A stretch of DNA of 64,000 bases from a bacterium (GTDB lineage: Bacteria > Ratteibacteria > UBA8468 > B48-G9 > DTJG01), in contig JAJYYV010000003.1 in assembly GCA_021800535.1 (NCBI GenBank), positions 39,056-103,055 of the forward strand, written 5' to 3'. Made by a program: the position numbers and the translations under genes. Every line of letters begins with the position of its first letter. Position 1 is the stretch's first letter. Of this stretch, positions 42,662 to 52,286 are shown one piece after another. The notes under the pieces were generated by a model that was not told where the DNA came from, did no database searches, and was given only the letters and a program-made list of their open reading frames with translations.

Positions 42662-44695
42662 ATGAAAAAAATATGGATAATATTTGTGATTTTTTATATT
42701 ACTGCAGTTGCTTTTGGAAAAATATCAAAATATAATCTTTCAAAAATTATGAATGAAATAGAACACTCTGTTGTTTCAGAAACCAAACCTTCAGAAAACA
42801 TATCTGTTTTAAATCCTTTATTTAGCACTTCATTTTTAAAAGATTATTATACAAATGAAAACATCAGACTTACAAAAGAACAAATAAAATTGGAATCTGA
42901 AAATCTCGGATTAAAACTTAGAAGTTCATATACTTATAATACAAACATAAATTTTATTAGCCCCACACTCATACCTTATAAGTGGGATGTTTTTATTGGA
43001 TTGTATTGGGATATTTTGAAAGGTGGTCTGCTTGAAAATAGAATGAAGGAAAAGGACCTCAAAGAAACATTAAAAGTAGAGAATCTATTGTCTTCATTAG
43101 GAACAAAAATGGAAAACGAGCCTGTATTAGTAATGGCTGTTACATATTTATTTAACAAATCCATAATACAATCCCTTAATAACGAACGGCGATTTCTTTT
43201 ATTTAAATATAAAATTATGAAAAAACTGTATTTTTCTCATTATCTAAAAATTGAGGATGTCCAGAATGTCCAGAACCTATTAGAAAAAACAAATAGTAGG
43301 CTTAATGCATATAGAAAATACGATAAAAATATTCCTGAAATAGTAAAAAATAAGATAAGATATTTTAATGCAGCATCTTTACCTATACCGGGGCTAAGAC
43401 TAAAAAAAATATATACCGCTATTAAAAATCCAAAATTGAAAAAATCCATTATTGCCTATCAAACAGCATCTGTGCCGGAATTCTATGATATACATATTAC
43501 TCCATTTGCCGGATTCTATACAGGAGCGGTACGAACAGGAGGAGGTAATCAAAATTCCTATTCAGTTGGTATTTCCGTAACAATCCCTATCCCATTAAGA
43601 ACTAATGAAGATAATAAAATCGTAGAGACAGAAAAAAAACTTGTGGCTTTAAATTATAAAATTGGCGTAAGACATTCTATAAATAAGGTTACAACCCACT
43701 ATATTCATTATACACATAATATAGATACATTTATAAATCTTCTATTTTTAAAACAGGAAACATTGGCATTACTGAAAGATGATGTTATCAAATATAGATT
43801 TAATACTCCTGATTTTTCACCTCTAAATACGTTTTCAGACTACGAGACTCTTCTTGATACAGAAGTAAAAATTCTTCGGGTAAAAGAACTGATTTATTTA
43901 AATCTTATTGGCATACAGAAATATATACCCGACCCATCATCCATTACACGATTTATTTATTCATTGAATATGGAAAGGAAGATACCTGTGGAAACAAAAG
44001 AAAGACCCGGGGAAAGGTCCATCTATATCTGGTCAAATGAATTTAATAACATAAAAAATGATGATCTTTTCTGGTTGATGAAAACAAAAAATATTCAAAC
44101 TGTTCTTATTTCAATTGGACAAAAAACAAATAAAGAAAAATTAAAAGAATTTATTAAAATGGCGACTTCCGGTAATATTAAAATAGATGCTCTCTTTGGT
44201 GAGAAAAATATTCCTTCTAAAGAAAAGATAAGAATAATAATGAATGATATTTCAGAATATGATTTTTCAGGAATACATCTTGATATAGAACCATATACAT
44301 TACCGGATTGGAAAGAAAAAACCGGATATTATATGTCTTTATATATAAATATGCTGAAAGAAATAAAACAATCTCCATATATGACAGGAAAAAGTTTATC
44401 TGTTTCAGTTCCTATATTTTATTCGGAAAATTTTTTAAAAGAAATTTTTCCTATAGTGGATAAGATTTATGTAATGGCTTATGGAACAACAAATCCTTAT
44501 AAGGTGGCAGGATGGATAAAAAAAGAAAATGAGATAGACAAAAATAAAGTTGTAGTTGCATTAAGAGTAAAAGATTTTAATAGTCAATATGAAATAGAAA
44601 ATTTTATAGAAAAATTGAATGAAATAACCGGATGTAATCATTTTGCATTTCATTCTTTAAAATCTTTTATAGAAATTTTGAGAGAAAATTTATGA
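42662..44695 (+). CDS. TolC-like outer-membrane protein fused to a GH18-like domain
   Basis: This 677-residue protein has a signal peptide (MKKIWIIFVIFYITAVAFGK). A helical/beta region to about residue 430 resembles outer-membrane efflux proteins (LTKEQIKLESENLGLKLRSS, then ITPFAGFYTGAVRTGGGNQN strands). From about 448 a TIM-barrel-like domain contains FSGIHLDIEPYTLPDW, close to the GH18 catalytic signature ending in Glu, and KIYVMAYGTTNPYKVAGW. The combination of an export channel and a glycosidase-like domain suggests secretion and trimming of a polysaccharide. It overlaps the HlyD-like gene by 4 nt. Confidence 0.65.
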   Translation: MKKIWIIFVIFYITAVAFGKISKYNLSKIMNEIEHSVVSETKPSENISVLNPLFSTSFLKDYYTNENIRLTKEQIKLESENLGLKLRSSYTYNTNINFISPTLIPYKWDVFIGLYWDILKGGLLENRMKEKDLKETLKVENLLSSLGTKMENEPVLVMAVTYLFNKSIIQSLNNERRFLLFKYKIMKKLYFSHYLKIEDVQNVQNLLEKTNSRLNAYRKYDKNIPEIVKNKIRYFNAASLPIPGLRLKKIYTAIKNPKLKKSIIAYQTASVPEFYDIHITPFAGFYTGAVRTGGGNQNSYSVGISVTIPIPLRTNEDNKIVETEKKLVALNYKIGVRHSINKVTTHYIHYTHNIDTFINLLFLKQETLALLKDDVIKYRFNTPDFSPLNTFSDYETLLDTEVKILRVKELIYLNLIGIQKYIPDPSSITRFIYSLNMERKIPVETKERPGERSIYIWSNEFNNIKNDDLFWLMKTKNIQTVLISIGQKTNKEKLKEFIKMATSGNIKIDALFGEKNIPSKEKIRIIMNDISEYDFSGIHLDIEPYTLPDWKEKTGYYMSLYINMLKEIKQSPYMTGKSLSVSVPIFYSENFLKEIFPIVDKIYVMAYGTTNPYKVAGWIKKENEIDKNKVVVALRVKDFNSQYEIENFIEKLNEITGCNHFAFHSLKSFIEILRENL

Positions 44696-45609
44696 GATTA
44701 AGTCCTAAAAATATTGAAATAGAAACTTTATCAGAAAAACATAGGATTAATATAGCAAAATATATATATTTTGCTATATTAATTGGAATAATTTTAATCC
44801 TTATAGTAGAAACAGGAAAAATGTTTTCTTATATCACAGGATATGGAGAGGTTTTGTTTCCCAAAACGGATATACAGCCGGTTAATAATATCCGTCTACA
44901 AAATATTTATGTCAGTAACTACCAAAAAACTTACAAAGGACAGATTCTGTTTAAATATATTGAAAATGAAGGTTCCCCTTCACAATCTAAATTAAATAAA
45001 CAAATTAGAGCAGTAAAAAATGAAATAATCTATTATAAAAAACTATTAAAAAAAAAAGAATATCAACTAAATCAAATGAAAAAACTTTCTCTTTTAGAAG
45101 TTTATATGCCTTCGGATTTAATAAATAAAGAACATGAAATAGAAACAATAAAATCTGAATTATTAAAAGCTCAAACACAAATTTTTCCTATAACAAGAGT
45201 TAAAAAAATTAAAACTTTTTATTCTCCGGATTCAGGTATAATAGGAAAAATATTTTTCGTTAAAGGGGAGGTAATAAAATCTGGAGAAACAATTATGACA
45301 ATATATAAACCCAATAAAATTAAAATTAGGGGATACTTTAATCAAAAATATTTTATGGTTTTACATATTGGACAAAGAGTAAAAATTGAATTTGCAAATG
45401 GAGAGCAAGATTATGGCACGATAGAAAATATTTACTTTATTACTTTTCCTCAACCTTTACAATTTAGACAAACCTATCAGCCATATAAGAGAAGTATTGC
45501 AGTAGATATAAAACCTGACATTAAATCTTTTAAAAATAATGTTTATCCGTATATTTATAAAACATCAGTTGAGATTTATATTAAAAAATTTAAATTCCCA
45601 TCTCTTTAG
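44692..45609 (+). CDS. HlyD-like membrane-fusion protein
   Basis: The 305-residue adaptor has one N-terminal membrane helix (about 25-47), a helical hairpin (about 100-160) and a lipoyl/barrel half, FYSPDSGIIGKIFFVKGEVI near 177, followed by a beta-barrel with HIGQRVKIEFANGEQDYGTI. This is the layout of periplasmic adaptors that connect an inner-membrane machine to a TolC channel. ATGA-coupled to the TolC-like gene. No ABC or RND pump is present; the GT2 synthase converging on it could be the inner-membrane partner. Confidence 0.78.
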   Translation: MRLSPKNIEIETLSEKHRINIAKYIYFAILIGIILILIVETGKMFSYITGYGEVLFPKTDIQPVNNIRLQNIYVSNYQKTYKGQILFKYIENEGSPSQSKLNKQIRAVKNEIIYYKKLLKKKEYQLNQMKKLSLLEVYMPSDLINKEHEIETIKSELLKAQTQIFPITRVKKIKTFYSPDSGIIGKIFFVKGEVIKSGETIMTIYKPNKIKIRGYFNQKYFMVLHIGQRVKIEFANGEQDYGTIENIYFITFPQPLQFRQTYQPYKRSIAVDIKPDIKSFKNNVYPYIYKTSVEIYIKKFKFPSL

Positions 45610-46918
45610 TTCTTCTTGATATCTTTTTAGGAATGAATGGAAGATCATAGGATTTTTTAAATAATAATTCCCTTACATAAGCATAGGTTCTCATTATTCT
45701 ACGATAATATCCAAAATATATTGGCATAAGTGGTATATATAAGCCTAATTTGATATCCTTTTTTTTGTATTTTGAAATCCATAAAACCATAATAAATTGA
45801 AATAAAGTTGTAATAACATAAATAAGATATGTAAGAAAAAGTATATACCATCCTATTAAGTAAGGAAAAACAAGAAATATATAGAATAAATAAACAAAAA
45901 ATATTATGTCCAATAATATAGTAAAAATTACTTGTTCTATAAAAGAAAAGAAATTTGAAAAACTGAAATTGTCAATTACTGAAAATATATTCCTATGCTT
46001 TTTTAGCCGTTTTATAAGTGTACTATCCCATCTTAATCGTTGTTTTGTTAACTTAATTAAATCAGAAGGGGCTTCAGTAAATGCAATTGCATCTGGTTCC
46101 ATATATATTTTATATCCAAGTTTTCTTATTTTAACAGTAATATCTGCATCTTCTCCTGGACCCGGATCCCAACCTCCAACTTTTTCAATCGCCTCTTTTT
46201 TAAAAGCCCCAAATGCTCCGGAAACAATTCCAAGAATATTAGCAAATGATGTTGTAATTCTCCCGGACATTATAAGTAAAGCATATTCTAATGCTTGAAT
46301 AGATGTCCAAAGAGTTTTATTAGCATTTATTATATGAATATCTGCAGAAACCGAACCTATTTTATTATCTATAAAAAATGGGATAGTGATTTTTTCAACG
46401 GCATCAGTATCCAGAAAAAGCGTATCAGCATCTACTGCAATAATAAATTTACCTTTTGCATAATATAGCCCTAAATTTAAAGCAGATGATTTTCCTCCTC
46501 TGATTTCATTATATAAATATTTATTAATCTTGTCGGCATTTAACAATTCTTTACATATAGACATTGTTTGGTCATCAGACCCATCATCCACAATAATTAT
46601 TTCAATATTTTTATATGTTTGTTTTTCCAAAGAGTTAATGAGATATGGTATTGTTTTACTTTCATTTCTTCCAGCCGAAATAACTGTTATAAGAGGATTT
46701 TGTAAAAATAATTGTTCTCTGGCTTTTTGGTATTTTTTACTTGTACCAAATTTTTTAATTTTCCATGACAATATACCTATAAAATTAAGAACTACATATC
46801 TTGGAAAATCAAATATAAAAAAGAACCAGAAAAAAGAAAAAAGGGCTAAAAATCCCCCGGAACTATGAGATATTAAAAAATTAATTGAGTTTTCAATAAA
46901 AGAAAAAATATCAATCAT
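45590..46918 (-). CDS. Processive family 2 glycosyltransferase (PgaC/BcsA-like)
   Basis: The 442-residue membrane GT2 has an N-terminal helix, VISAGRNESKTIPYLI near 78, VDDGSDDQT, the UDP-binding VDADTLF, EDADITVKI, the QRLRW motif near 290 and several C-terminal helices. Q-x-x-R-W marks processive synthases of cellulose, hyaluronan or poly-GlcNAc type. TATAAT at 46930-46925 lies 6 nt before its ATG. It converges with and overlaps the HlyD-like gene by 20 nt. Confidence 0.88.
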   Translation of the reverse strand: MIDIFSFIENSINFLISHSSGGFLALFSFFWFFFIFDFPRYVVLNFIGILSWKIKKFGTSKKYQKAREQLFLQNPLITVISAGRNESKTIPYLINSLEKQTYKNIEIIIVDDGSDDQTMSICKELLNADKINKYLYNEIRGGKSSALNLGLYYAKGKFIIAVDADTLFLDTDAVEKITIPFFIDNKIGSVSADIHIINANKTLWTSIQALEYALLIMSGRITTSFANILGIVSGAFGAFKKEAIEKVGGWDPGPGEDADITVKIRKLGYKIYMEPDAIAFTEAPSDLIKLTKQRLRWDSTLIKRLKKHRNIFSVIDNFSFSNFFSFIEQVIFTILLDIIFFVYLFYIFLVFPYLIGWYILFLTYLIYVITTLFQFIMVLWISKYKKKDIKLGLYIPLMPIYFGYYRRIMRTYAYVRELLFKKSYDLPFIPKKISRRTKEMGI

Positions 46919-46987
46919 ATCTATATTATAGCATTTATATATAGTTTGTTATTTCTTATATTAGTATTAGTTTATATTTTAGAAAAT

Positions 46988-47017
46988 TTGACAGAAACTG
47001 AAAAAAATTTATATTAT
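46988..47017 (+). promoter_or_regulatory. Promoter, near-leaderless
   Basis: TTGACA (46988-46993), an 18-nt spacer and TATTAT (47012-47017) are followed by 8 nt before the ATG at 47026. The divergent GT2 promoter is 58 nt away. Confidence 0.65.
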
Positions 47018-47025
47018 TCTATATT

Positions 47026-47691
47026 ATGAAGAAAAATAAAATTTTTATAATATCCGCAGTTATTGTCATTATTATTTTGGTTTCTTTAATTTCCTGGGGG
47101 GCGTATAAAAAAACAAGTAAAATAAAAAAATATTATCCTCCAATAAATAAAGCATTGCTTAATGATGCTTTATCTTATGGAAAGAAAAATGCATATCTTA
47201 ACACCTATCAATTTTCCAAACCCTGGACAATAAACCTTGGATATGAAGATGGACAGGGATATGCAACATTATGTACTCCGTTTTTACGTTTGGCTTTATT
47301 AGAAAGAGACGCTGTTCGGAATAAAGAAACTCTGGACCCAAATCTTGAAAGAAAAATTTATAATCAGGAAATAGGAATTATCCATTTTCTTGTTACAATG
47401 TATGGAAACAGTCCAACATTTTCCAAAAGAATAAAAGCCTATCTTATATATAAAAAAAAGGTTATCAAACCAGAGTTTATATATTTCCCATTATATGGTC
47501 AAATGGGCAGAGAATATACACAGATTTCAAGTGGTGAAATTAAATTTCCAAAAGAAAATATTTCTAATAATGCCATAGTTACTCTTATTGTAAAAACTTT
47601 ACCTAATCCTTCATATAAATGGGAAAATAATGCTTTCTGGAAAAAATCTCATACTGCAAAATTTAAATTCAATCTTGCAAAATATCGTTGA
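47026..47691 (+). CDS. Unknown membrane-anchored extracytoplasmic protein
   Basis: I do not recognise this 221-residue protein. It has one N-terminal hydrophobic anchor (about 6-27) and a soluble domain containing YGKKNAYLNTYQFSKPWTIN, CTPFLRLALLERDA and a beta-rich end. It is divergent from the GT2 synthase and upstream of a phosphatase/kinase pair; a link to either is possible. Confidence 0.6.
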   Translation: MKKNKIFIISAVIVIIILVSLISWGAYKKTSKIKKYYPPINKALLNDALSYGKKNAYLNTYQFSKPWTINLGYEDGQGYATLCTPFLRLALLERDAVRNKETLDPNLERKIYNQEIGIIHFLVTMYGNSPTFSKRIKAYLIYKKKVIKPEFIYFPLYGQMGREYTQISSGEIKFPKENISNNAIVTLIVKTLPNPSYKWENNAFWKKSHTAKFKFNLAKYR

Positions 47692-47706
47692 TGCTGGTAT
47701 AATTTT

Positions 47707-48423
47707 ATGAAAAAACTAATAGACTTGCCTGAAGAAGGAAAAGCCATTATTGTAGGAGATACACACGGGGATTTTAATGCTTCAAGACTTATTGTTAAAA
47801 ATTTTTTAAAGAAAAACTACTATATAATTTTTCTTGGGGATTATGTAGATAGAGGTAAATTTTCTAAGGAAAATATAGACTATCTTTTGGGAATAAAAGA
47901 AAAATATTCTAAGCTTATTCTTCTTGCTGGTAATCATGAAATGTATTCTATTTGTCCAGCTACCCCGGATAATTTTTGGCAAAGTCTTACAGAGCAACAG
48001 ATTAATTATTATTCAGATATATTCAGGACTTTTCCTCTTGCGGTTTCAGGAAATGGTTTTATATGTCTTCATGGAGGGCTTCCTGATATTAAAAGAATTG
48101 AAGATATTGAAACAATTCAGGAGAATGATGAAAACTGGTTAAAAATTCTCTGGGGGGATTTCAGGGATAAACAGGGAGAATTTCTTGGAGACATTGGAGG
48201 AAGAATTAAATTGGGAAGAGACTATTTTTTTAGAATAATGAATAATATACAAAAAAATGTTTTTATTCGTTCTCATGACCCAAAAGCATCAGAAAAGATG
48301 TATGAAAATAGATGTCTTACAATCTTTACTTCAGAATCATATGGTTCTGAGAGAAAAATAGCGCTTATAGATTTAGAAAAAGAAATAAAAACAATAGATG
48401 ATATTGAAATAATAAGGTTTTAA
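47707..48423 (+). CDS. PPP-family serine/threonine phosphatase
   Basis: The 238-residue metallophosphoesterase carries the complete PPP signature: GDTHGDF, GDYVDRG, AGNHEMYS, LHGGLPD and FIRSHDPK, with metal-binding Asp, His and Asn. This is the eukaryote-like PP1/PP2B group in bacteria. It is 3 nt upstream of a Hanks-type kinase and probably reverses its phosphorylation. TATAAT at 47698-47703 is unusually close (3 nt) to the ATG. Confidence 0.88.
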   Translation: MKKLIDLPEEGKAIIVGDTHGDFNASRLIVKNFLKKNYYIIFLGDYVDRGKFSKENIDYLLGIKEKYSKLILLAGNHEMYSICPATPDNFWQSLTEQQINYYSDIFRTFPLAVSGNGFICLHGGLPDIKRIEDIETIQENDENWLKILWGDFRDKQGEFLGDIGGRIKLGRDYFFRIMNNIQKNVFIRSHDPKASEKMYENRCLTIFTSESYGSERKIALIDLEKEIKTIDDIEIIRF

Positions 48424-48426
48424 ATT

Positions 48427-49284
48427 ATGGTTGGCAATATTTCTGATTATATTCTTGAAGAAAAAATTGGAGGTGGGGCTTTTTCTATAGTATATAAAGC
48501 AACACGTGCTTCGGATTCTTTCAAAGAAAAAAAGGTTTATGCCATAAAAGTTCTTAATAAAAAAATAGTTAAAACAGAAGGCAGTAAAGCTATAAAACAG
48601 TTTGAAAGAGAAGCAGATATTGCAATACATCTAAACCATGAAAATGTTGTAAAAGTATACGAATGGGGCTATTTTAATGATAATCTTTCTATAGTTATGG
48701 AGTATGTAGAAGGAAAAAATTTAAATGAATTTATGCTTGAGCCGGATAAATATCCATTTGAAAAACTTATTGAAATCGGATATAAAATTGGTAAAGGATT
48801 GGTTTATATTCATCAAAATGGGATTATCCATAAAGACCTGAAGCCGGAAAATATTCTTATATCAAATGATGAAAAGATAGTTAAGGTTACAGATTTTGGA
48901 ATAGCAAAAGTACCAAAAAAATGGTGGCAGAGGGATATTTTTGAAAAAGCAGGAACTGAAAGAAAATATAGCCGGATTTCCTATGCTTCTCCAGAACAAA
49001 AAAAAGGTCGTGCCACTATGAAATCGGATATATATAGCTTAGGTGTTGTTATTGATGAACTTTTGGTGGCTAAACTTAGTGTTCCTGATAAAAATGAAGA
49101 GGATTATTTCCAGAGAATAACCAATGTTGCGTTAAAATATAAAAGAGAAATACCCATACTTTCAGAAAACCTTCCTATTCCTGATTTGTGCAAAGAAATA
49201 CTAAGAAAATCCACTGCAAATAATACTAATATAAGATTTGATACATCTGAGGAGTTTGTTTATCAAATTTCCAAATTCATATAA
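48427..49284 (+). CDS. Hanks-type serine/threonine protein kinase
   Basis: The 285-residue kinase has the glycine loop IGGGAFSIVYKA, ATP lysine in YAIKVLNKK, Glu in the C helix, catalytic HKDLKPENIL, DFG in VTDFGIAKV and the APE-like SYASPEQKKG. It is a bare kinase domain with no membrane helix, PASTA or other sensor, so its input is unknown. The PPP phosphatase directly upstream is the likely antagonist. Confidence 0.93.
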   Translation: MVGNISDYILEEKIGGGAFSIVYKATRASDSFKEKKVYAIKVLNKKIVKTEGSKAIKQFEREADIAIHLNHENVVKVYEWGYFNDNLSIVMEYVEGKNLNEFMLEPDKYPFEKLIEIGYKIGKGLVYIHQNGIIHKDLKPENILISNDEKIVKVTDFGIAKVPKKWWQRDIFEKAGTERKYSRISYASPEQKKGRATMKSDIYSLGVVIDELLVAKLSVPDKNEEDYFQRITNVALKYKREIPILSENLPIPDLCKEILRKSTANNTNIRFDTSEEFVYQISKFI

Positions 49285-49319
49285 TATTATTTTTATTTAC
49301 ATAAGTAAGGAGAATTAAA

Positions 49320-51314
49320 ATGTACATTGGAGTGGATTATTATCCTGAGCATTGGTCCAAAGAACGATGGGAATTGGATGCTTTACTAATGCATAGTGCA
49401 GGATTTAATGTCGTAAGAATGGCAGAATTTTCATGGGTTTTTATGGAACCTGAAGAAGGGAAATTTCAATTTGACTGGCTGGATGAAGTATTAGATTTGC
49501 TTGCCAAACATGAAATTCAGGCTATTCTTGGTACACCAACTGCCGTTATGCCGGCATGGATGGCTAAAAAATATCCAGATTCCCTTGCTGTGGATAAATA
49601 CGGCAACAGACTTGTCTGGGGTGTAAGAAAAAATAACTGTTTCAGTTCTATGTCTTATAATCTGCTTTCTGAAAGAATTATAAAAACCATGGCAGAGCAT
49701 TTTTCTAAAATATCAAATGTTATTGGATGGCAGATTGATAATGAATTTGGTGGACCTATTTGTTACTGCGAAATTTGCCATAAAAATTTTCAGGAATGGT
49801 TAAAAAATAAATATCAATCTATTGAAAACCTAAATAAATCATTGGGGACACATTTCTGGGGGCATAAATTTAATTATTGGAATGAAATTCCCATACCAGA
49901 TGATATGAATACTCATAATCCGGGTTTGTGTCTTGACTGGAAAAGATTTTGTTCATGGATGAATGTAAAATTTCAGCATAATCAGGTTAAAATTCTTAGG
50001 GAGTTATGTCCCAAACATTTCATTACTCATAACTTTATGGGATTATATCCTGATATTAATTATTATGATTTATCTGAAGATCTTGATCATGTTAGCTGGG
50101 ATAATTATCCTGTATGGAAGGATAATCCATTTAATGAGAAGCAGGAAATATTTTATGGGGCATCTTTATCTGCTGATGTTATGCGCGGACTTAAACAAAA
50201 AAATTTTTGGATAATGGAACAGACAGCGGGTCCTGGTGGATGGGGTAGTTTTGGACGCAATACCTTGCCTGGGGAAATTAAAAAAATTTCATACCAACAG
50301 CTGGCACATGGAGCAGATGGAATAATATGGTTTAGGTGGCGTACCTGTACTGCCGGACGCGAGCAGTATTGGCATGGTTTATTGGGGCATGATGGGAAAC
50401 CATTAAGAAGATATAAGGAAGCCGCAGAAACATCCAGAGAATTTCATATGATTGAAAATGAAATTAAAGATACAGCTATAAAAACGCAGGCGGCAATAAT
50501 ATATGATTATGATAGTATCTGGGCTACACAGATACAGCCAAGTTTTGATGGAAATAATTATGTTGAAAATATCCATAGATACTACAATGCTTTGTTAAGA
50601 CAGGGTATAAATGTTGATATAATTAAACAAGATGAAGATTTTTCAAAATATAAAATTATAATAGCTTCTTCACTTTATATTCTGAAAAAATCAACAGCAG
50701 ATAAGATTACAACCTATGTTAAAAATGGAGGTATATTCTTAACTGATTTCAGGTCAGGTGTAAAAAATGAAACAAACATTTGTTATGATATAACTCTGCC
50801 TGGTCTTTTAACAGATGTTTTGGGAATTGAAATTGAAGAATATAGTGCAATACCATTAAATACAGAATATCCTATAAAAAATGTAGACGGAAATGAATAT
50901 CATGCTATAAAATATATGGATTGGATAACGGTAAAAAATGCTGAAGTTCTGGCAAATTATCAGGTGCAGTATTTAAATAATTTTGCAGCTCTTACAAAAA
51001 ATAATTTTGGAAAAGGCAGAGCATATTATGCAGGAACAATAATTAAAGAGGAAAATTTTTACGATGAATTGATTGAAAATATTTTAAAAGATTCAGGAAT
51101 TTCTTCTGTAATAAAACCTCCTTTGGGTGTGGAAATTTCAATTAGACAGGACAGTAGTAAAATATTAATATTTCTTATAAATCACACTATAAATAAAAAA
51201 GAGGTAAAAGTTCCGTCTGGAGCAGAAATACTGATTAATTTAGAAAGAATTAAAGATACTATTATTTTGGAACCTTTTGGTGTGGAAGTGATAAAAATTA
51301 AAAAAGTTTTATAA
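49320..51314 (+). CDS. GH42 family beta-galactosidase
   Basis: The 664-residue enzyme starts MYIGVDYYPEHWSKERWELD. The acid/base Glu is in WQIDNEFGG near 143, a metal-binding Cys cluster in CYCEICH follows, and the nucleophile Glu is in WIMEQTAGPGGW near 300. The trimerisation and C-terminal beta domains complete the family length. No signal peptide is present, so it acts on imported oligosaccharide. It could supply galactose to the galT pathway. AAGGAG precedes the ATG. Confidence 0.93.
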   Translation: MYIGVDYYPEHWSKERWELDALLMHSAGFNVVRMAEFSWVFMEPEEGKFQFDWLDEVLDLLAKHEIQAILGTPTAVMPAWMAKKYPDSLAVDKYGNRLVWGVRKNNCFSSMSYNLLSERIIKTMAEHFSKISNVIGWQIDNEFGGPICYCEICHKNFQEWLKNKYQSIENLNKSLGTHFWGHKFNYWNEIPIPDDMNTHNPGLCLDWKRFCSWMNVKFQHNQVKILRELCPKHFITHNFMGLYPDINYYDLSEDLDHVSWDNYPVWKDNPFNEKQEIFYGASLSADVMRGLKQKNFWIMEQTAGPGGWGSFGRNTLPGEIKKISYQQLAHGADGIIWFRWRTCTAGREQYWHGLLGHDGKPLRRYKEAAETSREFHMIENEIKDTAIKTQAAIIYDYDSIWATQIQPSFDGNNYVENIHRYYNALLRQGINVDIIKQDEDFSKYKIIIASSLYILKKSTADKITTYVKNGGIFLTDFRSGVKNETNICYDITLPGLLTDVLGIEIEEYSAIPLNTEYPIKNVDGNEYHAIKYMDWITVKNAEVLANYQVQYLNNFAALTKNNFGKGRAYYAGTIIKEENFYDELIENILKDSGISSVIKPPLGVEISIRQDSSKILIFLINHTINKKEVKVPSGAEILINLERIKDTIILEPFGVEVIKIKKVL

Positions 51315-51340
51315 TAAAATTTTTTGCCGGATATATTTCA

Positions 51341-51808
51341 TTATTTCAATAAAATTATTGTCCAGCAGGCAATAGCTTTTTGTTTTCCAAGTAGTTCTGT
51401 TTTTTCCGTTGTTTTTGCTTTAATACCTATGCAATTTTCAGAGATATCTAAAAGTAAAGATAGATTATTTTTTATTTTTTCATACCATGGCTGCAATTTA
51501 GGTTCATCGGCAATAAGTATAATATCAATATTTTCAATTTTCATATGGGTTTCTGTAAGAAATACCAAATATTTTTCAAGTATTAGCCTGCTTGAAATAT
51601 TTTTAACTGATTGGTCTGTATCAGGGAAAAGCGTTCCTATATCAGGTTTACTCAAAGCTCCTGCTATTGCATCAGAAAGCGCATGAAGTAGAACATCACT
51701 ATCGCTATGACCATCCAATCCTAATTCAAAAGGAATTTCTATTCCTCCAATTATAAGTTTTCTTCCTTTTTTAAGTTTATGTATATCAAATCCAATACCT
51801 ATTCTCAT
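51341..51808 (-). CDS. ispF: 2-C-methyl-D-erythritol 2,4-cyclodiphosphate synthase
   Basis: IspF of the MEP pathway (155 residues): RIGIGFDIHKL with metal-binding Asp and His, LGLDGHSDSDVLLHALSDAI, IGTLFPDTD and GIKAKTTEKTELLG. TATAAT at 51820-51815 lies 6 nt before the ATG (leaderless). ispD is not adjacent. Confidence 0.96.
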   Translation of the reverse strand: MRIGIGFDIHKLKKGRKLIIGGIEIPFELGLDGHSDSDVLLHALSDAIAGALSKPDIGTLFPDTDQSVKNISSRLILEKYLVFLTETHMKIENIDIILIADEPKLQPWYEKIKNNLSLLLDISENCIGIKAKTTEKTELLGKQKAIACWTIILLK

Positions 51809-51908
51809 AGATGTATTATACTATTTTTTTAGATTTATTTAATAAAATTTGTATAAATTTTTAAAAATGTTATTATATATAAACTTTAATATAAATTTAT
51901 ACTTATAT

Positions 51909-52286
51909 ATGGAAAATTATTTAAAAAATATAAAATTTGATAATAATGGACTTATTCCGGCTATTATTCAGGATGAAAAGGGTACAGTTTTAATGCTTGG
52001 ATATATGAATGAAGAAACCCTTAAAAAAACTATAGAAACATTAAAAGTTCATTTCTGGAGCAGAAGCAGAAAAAAATTATGGTTAAAAGGTGAATCTTCA
52101 GGACATTTTCAGGAAGTAAAGAAAATATACCTGGATTGTGATGGAGATACAATTCTTATAAAAGTCAATCAAACGGTTGCTTCATGTCATGAGGGGTATT
52201 ATTCCTGTTTCTGGAGAAAGTTAAAAGAAAAAGAATGGGAAATATGTGAAGAAAAAATTTTTGACCCCCAAAAGGTGTATAAATGA
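51909..52286 (+). CDS. hisI: Phosphoribosyl-AMP cyclohydrolase
   Basis: HisI catalyses the third step of histidine synthesis. The 125-residue protein shows [54 protein letters not shown] and [11 protein letters not shown]; the Cys residues bind zinc. I prefer the ATG at 51909 to the one at 51849 because the domain begins there. No HisE domain is fused and no other his gene is nearby. It overlaps secD by 4 nt. Confidence 0.92.
   Translation: MENYLKNIKFDNNGLIPAIIQDEKGTVLMLGYMNEETLKKTIETLKVHFWSRSRKKLWLKGESSGHFQEVKKIYLDCDGDTILIKVNQTVASCHEGYYSCFWRKLKEKEWEICEEKIFDPQKVYK

Noticed and set aside
47698..47703. Standard leaderless promoter of the PPP phosphatase
   Set aside because: The box is only 3 nt from the ATG, so the normal start point would fall inside the codon; not counted among the clear leaderless cases.
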